DNA of 64,000 nucleotides from CAWBLP01 sp963789495 (GTDB lineage Bacteria; Pseudomonadota; Alphaproteobacteria; Acetobacterales; Acetobacteraceae): the NCBI GenBank assembly GCA_963789495.1, contig CAWBLP010000012.1, forward strand, positions 248,001 through 312,000, written 5' to 3'. Below the pieces are notes generated by a model that saw only the letters and a list, made by a program, of their open reading frames with translations, made no database searches and had not been told where the DNA came from. Shown here piece by piece: positions 46,243 through 54,470 of the stretch. The number at the start of each line of letters is the position of its first letter. The first letter of the stretch is position 1. Made by a program: the position numbers and the translations under genes.

Positions 46243-47019
46243 TCATGGCTTTTTCCTCTCGGCTTTGGTGGTTGCGGCACTGGCCTTGAACCGGAAGCTG
46301 TCGTTGCCGGTTTCGAGGATATGGCAGTGATGGGTGAGGCGATCGAGCAAGGCGGTTGTCATCTTGGCGTCACCGAACACCCCGGCCCACTCGCTGAAGC
46401 TCAGATTGGTGGTGATGACGGCGCTGGTGCGCTCGTAGAGCTTGCTGAGCAGGTGGAACAGCAAGGCACCGCCGGAGGCGCTGAACGGCAGATATCCGAG
46501 TTCGTCCAGGATCACGAGGTCTAACCGGACCAGCCGCTCGGCAATCTGGCCTGCTTTGCCCTGGGCCTTCTCCTGTTCCAGCGCATTGACAAGTTCGACG
46601 GTGGAGAAGAACCGGACCTTCTTGCGGTGATGCTCGACGGCTTGGACACCGAGCGCCGTGGCGACATGGGTCTTGCCTGTCCCTGGGCCGCCGATGAGGA
46701 CAACGTTGTAGGCGCCGTCCATGAACTCACAGCGATGAAGCTGCCGGACCAGTGCCTCGTTGATCTCGCTGGCGACGAAGTTGAACCCGGCGAGGTCCTT
46801 GTAGGTCGGGAACCGGGCGGCCTTGAGCTGGTAGGCGATGGAGCGGACTTCGCGCTCGGCGGTTTCGGCCTTCAGCAATTGGGACAGGATGGGCACCGTG
46901 GCGTCGAAGGCCGGCGCCCCCTGCTCCATCAGCTCGCCGACGGCCTGCGCCATCCCGAACATCTTCAGGCCACGCAGCATGATCACGATAGCGGCGCTGG
47001 CGGGATCATGCCGCATCAT
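46243..47019 (-). CDS. istB: IS21 helper ATPase IstB
   Basis: 258 residues. AAA+ ATPase with Walker A IGGPGTGKTHVA and Walker B LVILDELGYLPFSASGG, then TSAVITTNLSFSEW and the sensor region ALLDRLTHHCHILET. IstB binds ATP and target DNA and stimulates the IstA transposase. Its start region overlaps the 3' end of istA, as usual in this family, giving coupled translation. ATGs at 47017-47019 and 47014-47016 are both possible. Confidence 0.94.
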   Translation of the reverse strand: MMRHDPASAAIVIMLRGLKMFGMAQAVGELMEQGAPAFDATVPILSQLLKAETAEREVRSIAYQLKAARFPTYKDLAGFNFVASEINEALVRQLHRCEFMDGAYNVVLIGGPGTGKTHVATALGVQAVEHHRKKVRFFSTVELVNALEQEKAQGKAGQIAERLVRLDLVILDELGYLPFSASGGALLFHLLSKLYERTSAVITTNLSFSEWAGVFGDAKMTTALLDRLTHHCHILETGNDSFRFKASAATTKAERKKP

Positions 47020-48601
47020 GCGCCTCCCGCTTGTCGGGCCCGCTCCGAAGCGCGTCATAGCGTTCGACGTCGGCCTTTGGTTCCCGGCTCAGGGTCAAAG
47101 CCTGGGGTGCGTTGACGGCAGCAGCCGTTGTCTTGCCGTCGACCAGCCTGTGCAGAATATTCAGGATATGGGTCTTGGTCGGCAGCCCACCTTCCAAAGC
47201 CAACTCGACGGCGCACAGCACGGCCTCCTCGTCATGCTGGAGAACCAGGGCCAGAATTTCCACCATTTCCCGGTCGCCGCCAGGCCGCTTGAGCAGACTG
47301 CCCTGCAGACGCTTGAAAGCCTCGGGCAAGTCGGCGAACGGCGCGCCGTTGCGCAGAGCGCCCGGCTTGCGCTGGATCACCGCCAGATAGTGGCGCCAGT
47401 CGTACACCGTCCGTCCCGGCAGATGATGCGACCGCTCGATGATCCGCGGATGCTCGCAGAGGATCAGCCCCTCCGCCGCCACGACGATCCGTTGCGGATA
47501 GATCCGCACGCTGACCGGCCGGTTGGCGAAGGGTGCGAAGGGACCGTGGCCCCAGTGGGGCCGCGTAAGCCCGCAGCACGGCACGCTGTAGCGGTTGCGT
47601 TCCAGGTGAACCAGACAGGTCGGCGACACGCGCTTGGTGTGCTCGACGAAGCCGTCGAAGGCAGGCGGCAACGCCATCAGGCTGGGTTTTTCGCTTGCCC
47701 ATACCTCAGCAATGGTTCCGGGCAAGGTGCCATGGGGGACTTGTCCCCAGAGATCGACGCAGCGCCGTTCCAACCACGCGTTCAGGGCCTCGAGATCGGC
47801 AAAGCATGGCATGGGCTGCCAGAGCCGATGGCGCGCGTCCTGGACATTCTTCTCAACCTGTCCCTTTTCCCAGCCGGCTGCTGGATTGCAGAAGTCAGGA
47901 TCGAACAGGTAGTGGCTGGCCATGGCCAGGAAGCGGGCATTGACCTGGCGCTCTTTGCCGCGACCAACCCGGTCCACCGCCGTCCGCATGTTGTCGTAGA
48001 TCCCGCGCTGCGGCACGCCGCCCAGAACCCGGAACCCATGGTAATGGGCGTCGAACAGCATCTCGTGCGTCTGGAGCGGATACGCCCGGACGAGGAAGGC
48101 GCGGCTGTACGACAGCTTGACGTGCGCAACCTGCAGCTTGGTCCGCTCACCGCCCAGGACCGCCCAGTCCTCGCTCCAGTCGAACTGGAAAGCTTCCCCG
48201 CTCGGAAAGACCAGCGGAACGAACGTGCCTCGCCCACTGCTCTGCTGCTCCCGCTGCCGGTCAGCCTTCCAGGCCCGGACGAACGCCGCCACCCGGTTGT
48301 AGGACCCCTCGTATCCCAGCACCACCAGATCGGCGTGAAGCTGTTTGACCGTTCGTCTCTGCTTGCGGGATTTGCCGGCTTCCGCCTTCAGCCAGAGCGA
48401 CAGCTTGTCCGCATAGCGGGCCAGCTTGCTCGGCCGATCAGGAACTCTGAACTTCGGTTCCACCGCGCCCGATCGGAGGTATCTGCGGATCGTGTTCCGC
48501 GACAGTCCGGTGCGCCTCGATATCCCCCGGATCGAGATCCCCTCCCGGAACGCCCAGCGTCGGATGACGCCCAACAATGCCATGTCGATCACTCCATGCA
48601 C
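47006..48601 (-). CDS. istA: IS21 transposase IstA
   Basis: 531 residues (or 525 from the second ATG). HTH ISIRGISRRTGLSRNTIRRYL at the N terminus. The rve core has FQFDWSEDWAVL (first Asp), RGIYDNMRTAV (second Asp) and GWEKGQVEKNVQDAR (Glu). The C-terminal part has the Mu B-like binding region. Complete and predicted active. Distinct in sequence from the istA remnant at 40.9-41.7 kb. Confidence 0.94.
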   Translation of the reverse strand: MHGVIDMALLGVIRRWAFREGISIRGISRRTGLSRNTIRRYLRSGAVEPKFRVPDRPSKLARYADKLSLWLKAEAGKSRKQRRTVKQLHADLVVLGYEGSYNRVAAFVRAWKADRQREQQSSGRGTFVPLVFPSGEAFQFDWSEDWAVLGGERTKLQVAHVKLSYSRAFLVRAYPLQTHEMLFDAHYHGFRVLGGVPQRGIYDNMRTAVDRVGRGKERQVNARFLAMASHYLFDPDFCNPAAGWEKGQVEKNVQDARHRLWQPMPCFADLEALNAWLERRCVDLWGQVPHGTLPGTIAEVWASEKPSLMALPPAFDGFVEHTKRVSPTCLVHLERNRYSVPCCGLTRPHWGHGPFAPFANRPVSVRIYPQRIVVAAEGLILCEHPRIIERSHHLPGRTVYDWRHYLAVIQRKPGALRNGAPFADLPEAFKRLQGSLLKRPGGDREMVEILALVLQHDEEAVLCAVELALEGGLPTKTHILNILHRLVDGKTTAAAVNAPQALTLSREPKADVERYDALRSGPDKREAHDAA

Positions 48602-48749
48602 CCCCGCTGATGCCAGCCGGGGCAGGTTCGAACATGGGTCAATTCTCAGTGGAAAATTCCGGCCAACCCGGGTCAGTTCTCAATGGAACTCAACAAGCAC
48701 GGTGGGCGGCGTGGCGCCGCAAGGCGTTGCGCTGACCGGCATACCGGCA

Positions 48750-49280
48750 ATGCTCAAATTCGTTCCCATCATCGGCACGCTCCTCAGCATTGCTGTGATG
48801 CCGGCCGCGGCGGCTGCCAGTACCGTTGCACTTTCAGACGCTTTCATCCGACACCTTGAGACATACGGCAGCGCACCGGATCGTGCGTTGCCGCAATACA
48901 TCCCTGCACAGGCCAGGGCACCGGAGATATCACCCGCGCTGTCGTCAGCCGCCACCATCACCTTGTCGCCGGACGAGTTTTCCGTTCACGAACCGCCGGT
49001 GCCGCCACCTGCAGCGACCGAAGCGACCGCAACGGAGGAACCAGCCGCCACGCCGACCGCCGATGCCGGGGTCAACCCGCCGCCTGTCAACCGACCGACC
49101 GACAACACCGCAGCAATCGCCACGGTGGACGCACCCGACACCGATCGTGTGCCGGAACAACCGCACGACGCCGCCGGACCGCCTGATCCCACGCCGAGCA
49201 CCGATGCAGGACCACCGGTTCGGCGCCGTCGTGCTGGCGCGCGCACCCGCCGCCGTTCGTCGCCACCGGAGAAATCATGA
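48750..49280 (+). CDS. secreted Pro/Ala/Thr-rich protein of unknown function
   Basis: 176 residues from ATG 48750, the first start after the IS21 end. MLKFVPIIGTLLSIAVMPAA followed by AAAS is a signal peptide. The mature protein is low-complexity (PPVPPPAATEATATEEPAAT) and ends in a basic RRRRAGARTRRRSS tail. No domain recognised; probably disordered and located in the periplasm or cell surface. Its stop overlaps the SPFH gene by 4 bp (ATGA), suggesting joint expression. Its true 5' end may have been altered by the IS insertion. Confidence 0.6.
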   Translation: MLKFVPIIGTLLSIAVMPAAAAASTVALSDAFIRHLETYGSAPDRALPQYIPAQARAPEISPALSSAATITLSPDEFSVHEPPVPPPAATEATATEEPAATPTADAGVNPPPVNRPTDNTAAIATVDAPDTDRVPEQPHDAAGPPDPTPSTDAGPPVRRRRAGARTRRRSSPPEKS

Positions 49281-50504
49281 GCGGCACGCAGGCCCCCCTC
49301 GACGCCGGCACCGCTCAGCCGGAACCGACCGCGCCGGTAAGCTCCACCCTGCAGCGCGTCCGGGCATGGCTGACAAGCAAATCGCGGAACGACAATAGCG
49401 CCCGGCGACGCAGTCATTTCGGGCTGATCATCACGCTGGTCATGCTGCTGATGATCGCTGTGTTCCTTGTTCCAATTAGTGTGGTGTTCATCGGGCCGGG
49501 CGATGGCGGCGTGTTGTGGAAGCGCTTCGCTGGCGGCACCCAGTACCCGGACCGCCCTTGGCGAAGGGTTCCACCTTATCTGGCCGTGGGATCGCATCTA
49601 TGTCTATAATTTGCGGTTGCAGAATTGGCACGAGGATCTCTACGCGCTGACCAGCGACGGGCTTTCGCTGTCGGTGGAGGTCGCGACGCGCTACCGGCTG
49701 TCGCCCGAAAATCTTGCCTATCTGCAGGACGCCGTCGGGCCCGAGTACGTTGCGAAGGTCATCAGCCCACAGGTCGGTGCCGCGGTACGCAAGCTGATCG
49801 CGCTGTACCCCGTCGAATCGCTGCTGGGACCACTGCGCAACCAGGTTCAAGAGGTGATTTTCAACACGCTGACCGACCGCAGCCGGCTGAATGAGATTGG
49901 CGCCCTGGATGCCTATACCGGTTCCGATCGCAGCGTGCCCGCGGGACAGCCAGTGCAGGACGCGGGACCCTCAAGGGCAAGCGACGACGGCCACGTCAAT
50001 ACCAAGGTCAACACGCTCAATCGGCCGCTCATCCTGCTGCAGGATCTGCTGATCAGCCGCATCGTCATGCCGGAACCGGTGCAGGCGGCAATCAATGCCA
50101 AGCTTCGGGAAGCGCAGCGCGCGCAGGAATACAATTACCGATTGGCTGCAGAGCGCGATGAGGCCGAACGCCAGTCGATCAAGGCCGATGGCATCCGACA
50201 CTTCGAGGACATCGTGGGCCGCAACCTGAGCAAGGGCTATCTGACCCTGCGCGGCATCGAGGCCACGGAGGCCTTGGCCTTGTCTCCAAATGCCAAGGTG
50301 GTCGTGGTCGGCGGCAGCCAGGGCCTTCCGCTGATTCTCAACACAGGAAGCAGCACTGTCCTGGGCGGCGCCACCGCCGGGCAGGGTGTCTCTGCAACGC
50401 CACCGACACAGCCACCCACCAGCACGACGATGCAGCCATCCACTAACGTGACGCCGGCCAGTGTGCTGCCGAAGGCGGTAATGCCGGAACCTAACCCTCC
50501 CTGA
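49277..50504 (+). CDS. SPFH/band-7 (prohibitin-like) membrane protein, apparent frameshift
   Basis: About 408 residues. One N-terminal membrane helix (HFGLIITLVMLLMIAVFLVP), then an SPFH domain with GPGDGGVLWKRFAGGT, GEGFHLIWPWDRIYVYNLR and SDGLSLSVEVATRYRL, and a coiled coil (NAKLREAQRAQEYNYRLAAE). The Pro/Thr-rich C terminus is unusual. The frame breaks in a C-run near 49550-49558; removing one C restores PDRLGEGFHLIWPWD. This break is not at GAGTTC. SPFH proteins scaffold membrane microdomains or regulate proteases. Overlaps the preceding secreted-protein gene. Confidence 0.75.
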
Positions 50505-50554
50505 CACGACGGCACCCACGTCCGCCGGCAAGCCCTGAGCGTCGAGCGACAGCC

Positions 50555-51595
50555 CTACGGGGTGGTCGCCGCCTGGTTCGATTGGCTGAACCAGCCTATC
50601 ACGTCAGCCGCCCGACTGAAGTGAGGCAGGTGGTCCAGTACGTTCGCCTCACGCCATTTCGGTTGGTAGGGCCCGGTCTGCAGCGTCGTCAGGTTCTGCA
50701 AAAACGCCGAGGTCATGGCCGAGATCATCTTCTGTCGCGGCGAACCTGCCGGCTGGATTGACGTCACGAGGAACACCGCACTGGCCACCGTCGGCACAGC
50801 AGTCCCGCGCGGGATCAGACGCGGATAGTCGGCATAATCCAAAGTGGCGGCACGGAACCAGGGCGACAGCCAGTTCTTCGCCTTGTCGTCCCACTTGATC
50901 GGGACGTACCGCAGACTGCCGACCACGCCGATGTCGCGAAAGATATCGGCTGGTTTGCCCGCCACGAAGAGTACAGCGGCCGGATCGCCGCGCGGTACGC
51001 CCTCAAGTGCTGCAGGGATCGGACGATTGTCGTAATTCGGCTGGATGCCCAGCAGCTCGAACATCCGGCGCGCAATCACGTCGCTACCGCCGCCTCGCGG
51101 CCCGACATTAACCGTCAGGCCATTGAGCGCGTACACATTCTCGATCAGTTGGGTCGAGAGAAGATGCGTTTCCTCGAAATACAACTCAGTCACATAGGCC
51201 AGGCGATTGGTGATCTCCGGCAACCAACCGGCACGGCGCACCGTGTCCAGCATGATGTTTGACACCACGGCGGCATCGATAAAGTCCAGCTCGACCAGAT
51301 CATACGGCACTTGATATCCGCCGGATGATATAATCGGAAAGATACGCGGCGCGTCCGGCGAGTAGCTGGCCAGCACGTTGGCCATGTCGTTGACGACCTT
51401 GATGTAGGTCCCGATCAACGAGCCGCCCATGACACGGGCCACCTCATGGCCGGGCCGCACCGTCGGGGGCATGACCGGTGCGTTAGCCGGCGCTGGGGCG
51501 GGAACCGCTGCCCGGGCCTCGGACCCCACAAGCAAACTTCCCAGGCCCAGACCCACATTTCGCCGCCCTATCAATCCACCTTCTGTGTGCCTCAT
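50555..51595 (-). CDS. TAXI-family TRAP-type solute-binding protein
   Basis: 346 residues. The N-terminal signal (LIGRRNVGLGLGSLLVGSEA) has a twin-arginine-like pair. The mature part has MGGSLIGTYIKVVNDMANVL, AYVTELYFEETHLLS and NGLTVNVGPRGGGSDVIARRMFELLGI, the pattern of TAXI solute-binding proteins. TAXI receptors normally feed a TRAP permease; none is in this window, so it may be an orphan receptor or sensor. Convergent with the SPFH gene (50 bp apart). Confidence 0.8.
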   Translation of the reverse strand: MRHTEGGLIGRRNVGLGLGSLLVGSEARAAVPAPAPANAPVMPPTVRPGHEVARVMGGSLIGTYIKVVNDMANVLASYSPDAPRIFPIISSGGYQVPYDLVELDFIDAAVVSNIMLDTVRRAGWLPEITNRLAYVTELYFEETHLLSTQLIENVYALNGLTVNVGPRGGGSDVIARRMFELLGIQPNYDNRPIPAALEGVPRGDPAAVLFVAGKPADIFRDIGVVGSLRYVPIKWDDKAKNWLSPWFRAATLDYADYPRLIPRGTAVPTVASAVFLVTSIQPAGSPRQKMISAMTSAFLQNLTTLQTGPYQPKWREANVLDHLPHFSRAADVIGWFSQSNQAATTP

Positions 51596-51979
51596 GCGGA
51601 TCGCACTACCATGGGTTCATTCCTCGGTCCAGCCAATGCTCACAGGGTTGCAGTTCGTCCGTTTGCAGCCGCCGAATGTGGATGGGGATGATCGAACAGC
51701 GGAAACGCCATCTGGATTCGGATATGGCTGATCGACCATGACGCATCGTCAATCGAGCCCAACCCGCTGGCGGTAGACCAGAGGGCAGCGAGGACGATTG
51801 GACCGAGTTACTCAGCAATCAATGAGTCAGGCGACGCTGGCGTCACCCAGTCGCGGCGGGGTGAGCCATCGCCTTACTGACCGATCCCTGAGCGAGCCCG
51901 TGTGATCGCGATCGATGGTGGCTGCCAGGGTCGGTCTGGAAACAGGATTTCCAGGGAGCCGCGATCGTGTATGGGCGGG
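51596..51979. other. 384-bp gap before the IS5 remnant, nothing recognised
   Basis: No frame on either strand resembles a protein family and no RNA gene is visible. Sequence near 51600 should contain the promoter of the TAXI gene, but no convincing box pair was found. Confidence 0.45.
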
Positions 51980-52331
51980 TCATCCCGCAATGGAGTTCAA
52001 CTGCTCCATCAGCTGACGCTCGGAACGGATGGTGTAGAAGGCTTGCAGCAACAGCGCGCGCAGCAACTGCTCGGGTGGGATCGAGGGACGGCCGTTCTCG
52101 GAATACAGCGCCGCGAACCGGTCGTTGAGCGACTGCAGGGCCTCGTCTGCCAGCGTTCGGATCACCCGCAACGGATGGGTCTGGGGGATCCGGCTCTTCG
52201 GCCGCACATTGCTGAAAAGTCCGTCGCGTCGTTGGTCAGAACCGCGCATTGAGGCTACCTGAGGCTGTCAATCCGATGGAGCATCGAATCAGATGCCGCC
52301 GCGTCGAAGCAAGGGGTTTTTCAGCAGCCTG
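51980..52331 (-). pseudogene. truncated IS5-family element with the first ~85 residues of its transposase
   Basis: The terminal repeat TTTTTCAGCAGCCTG lies at 52317-52331, followed by TTAG. The transposase starts at 52249 and has RPKSRIPQTHPLRVIRTLAD, GRPSIPPEQLLRALLLQAFY and SERQLMEQL before similarity ends near 51985. The catalytic domain and left end are missing. Its end sequence is the same as that of the 148-bp MITE at 41314-41461, so a full relative of this IS probably mobilised that MITE. Confidence 0.85.
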
Positions 52332-52570
52332 TTAGAAGGTTCGCGTCGGCCATCTCCTGGAAAAGGCCGCAGTTGGCGTAAGCGGAGGACCCAAACCCGG
52401 GGTGCTGGTACGTGTGCTGCATGAGACCCAAGGACGATGCCGCTTTCTCCCCCCAAATAGATTAGGCGAAAGGGCTGTGGCAAAATCTGCGACGGCTCGG
52501 TTCGAGCGTAAGGTCTTGAAAGTTCACCATAAAGCGCCATTTTGGGGAAGCGCTGAATAAGATGGGCTAG

Positions 52571-54460
52571 CTAGCCGGCCAGTATTGCGTCCGCCGCCTT
52601 CTCGCCGATCATGTAGACCGCGCTAGCGATGAAGTAGCCAGGAATCCGGGGAAATATCGAGGCGTCGACGATCCGCAGCCCCGCCACGCCATGCACGCGG
52701 AAGTCGGGATCCAGCACGCCATTTTCCGCCAGTGTGCCGATAGCGCAGGTACCGCAGGCATGGTGACCCCAGGCATGCTCGAGCACGTACTGCTCCAGGT
52801 CCATATCGGTTTGCACCGCTGGTCCCGGCAGTTCCTCGGCCGCCATCGTTCCGTCGCGCAGCAGCGGTGCGGTCATGCTGCGCACCAGACGGATCCCGGC
52901 GACAACCGCCCGCAGATCCTCTCCACCCGGATCCGTGCCTTCGCCGAAGTAATGGAAGTTGATTCGCGGCGGCTCTCTCGGGTCATTCGAGCGCAACGTT
53001 ATCTCGCCGGCCCGGTTGATGGTGTGCGCCTTGAGGACTGACCACGTAAGGCAATCGTGACGCTCCGCCAGCGCGCGCGAATAACCCGGGTAGTAGCCGC
53101 GGAAAAAACCCACCAGCGCCATACAGAACAGGTCCGGAAGTTTCTTGCGGGGATCGGACCGCTTGACGACGGTTAATCCGGCCCCATTCGAGGTGTACAT
53201 GCCACGCCGCAGCAGCCGCCATGTCGTGTACTGCCGGTCGCCACGCCGATACCGCGCCCCGCGTAACGACGGCCATGCGTCGAAGTTCATGCGGTTGACG
53301 ACCCCGACCTCGTATCGATCCTGCAGATTGCGCCCAACGCCGGGCAGATCGACGCGAACCTCGACGCCAATTTTGTTCAGTTCGTCCCGCGGACCGATCC
53401 CGGACAGCATGAGCAGTTGCGGGGTGTTGAAAGTGCCGCCCGCCAGGATCACTTCACGCCGTGCGCGCACCGTCACACGCTCTCCACCCGCATCGGTGCT
53501 GAATTCATGCGCGCGATACAGGTTGCGGCCACGCAGGTATTCGACGCCAACCGCGCGGTTGTTACGGTCCAACAGCACCCGTGTCGCCAACGCGTTGAGG
53601 CGGATCCGCAGCAGGTCGGGCCAGCGGTCTGCGACGTCGAGAACGCGTTCACGCGTGCCGTTGCGGCGATGCCGCCGCGTGGTCAGTGGGGTATAGAACA
53701 ACCCCTCGGGCGCGGTCCGCAGGACGCCACGGTCATTCGGATCCCCGAAGGAGCGGAACAGCACCCGCAGCCACGTGGTGAAGCGCCCTCCGGTGTCCAG
53801 TATGGCGGCGGCCGAGGCGGCGATGACCTTCACCAGGTCGTGGTCCTGCAGGGCCGCGCGCGGCAAGGCCTTTTCCGTGTGCAGCCAGCCGCTCCAGCCA
53901 TGCCCGGTCCGCGTCGCACCCAGCCGGGCCAGGAACCGCCAGATCCGGCGATAATTGCACTTCTCCAACCGGGCCAGATAGCGTGCCATGTTGGCCCCGG
54001 ACCACGAGGCATCGCCGGTGCGCGCCGCGATGGCATCCCAATCGGCCGCCGGCGGTGCCACGAAGATCAGTGCATTGTGCGCCGTGCAGCCGCCCAGGCA
54101 GGACGCCCGCGGATACAGCACGCCGTCGACCGGACGGCCGTTCCATTCGGAACGATACGACGGATCGCGGTGCTGTGCCTGGTCGTCGGCATAATGGCGG
54201 ACGAAGAACTGCCAGGAAATGGCCTCGTTCTCCGAGGCGAACGGATGGAACGCCGGCACGTCGTAGTCATCCGGCAGCCTTTGCCCATCCGGCTCCAGCG
54301 GATCGCCGCCATCCTGCCGCCGCGGATCGCCGCCCGCTTCCAGCAGGATCACCTGGTAGCCGGCCTCGGCCAGCCGCGCCGCGACCGTTCCGCCGCCAGC
54401 GCCGGAACCGACCACGATGTAGTCGCACTCGGCATCGCGGTTGTCGCCAGGCGCTTGCAT
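52571..54460 (-). CDS. GMC-family FAD oxidoreductase
   Basis: 629 residues. The FAD dinucleotide motif YIVVGSGAGGGTVAARLAEA starts at residue 14. GMC signature regions are LYPRASCLGGCTAHNALIF and REVILAGGTFNTPQLLMLSG, and the catalytic HAWGHHACGTCAIG sits near the C terminus with the His pair. No signal peptide, so cytoplasmic unless co-exported. Members include choline, cholesterol, glucose and long-chain alcohol oxidases/dehydrogenases. Its partner, a dihaem cytochrome, ends 10 bp upstream, suggesting electrons pass to c-type haem rather than O2. Confidence 0.92.
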   Translation of the reverse strand: MQAPGDNRDAECDYIVVGSGAGGGTVAARLAEAGYQVILLEAGGDPRRQDGGDPLEPDGQRLPDDYDVPAFHPFASENEAISWQFFVRHYADDQAQHRDPSYRSEWNGRPVDGVLYPRASCLGGCTAHNALIFVAPPAADWDAIAARTGDASWSGANMARYLARLEKCNYRRIWRFLARLGATRTGHGWSGWLHTEKALPRAALQDHDLVKVIAASAAAILDTGGRFTTWLRVLFRSFGDPNDRGVLRTAPEGLFYTPLTTRRHRRNGTRERVLDVADRWPDLLRIRLNALATRVLLDRNNRAVGVEYLRGRNLYRAHEFSTDAGGERVTVRARREVILAGGTFNTPQLLMLSGIGPRDELNKIGVEVRVDLPGVGRNLQDRYEVGVVNRMNFDAWPSLRGARYRRGDRQYTTWRLLRRGMYTSNGAGLTVVKRSDPRKKLPDLFCMALVGFFRGYYPGYSRALAERHDCLTWSVLKAHTINRAGEITLRSNDPREPPRINFHYFGEGTDPGGEDLRAVVAGIRLVRSMTAPLLRDGTMAAEELPGPAVQTDMDLEQYVLEHAWGHHACGTCAIGTLAENGVLDPDFRVHGVAGLRIVDASIFPRIPGYFIASAVYMIGEKAADAILAG

Positions 54461-54470
54461 GCGACGAGCT

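Larger units (their letters stand above)
46154..48695 (-). mobile_element. IS21-family insertion sequence, complete
   Basis: About 2.54 kb. Ends are TGTTGATTTCC at 46154 and the complement of TGTTGAGTTCC at 48695. Related internal blocks (TGACCCGGGTT, then CCAC-x-GAGAA-x-TGACCC) give the multiple terminal repeats usual for IS21. It carries istA and istB on the minus strand. No direct target duplication is evident, and the interrupted exporter gene lacks its 5' half, so a flanking deletion has occurred. Confidence 0.85.
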
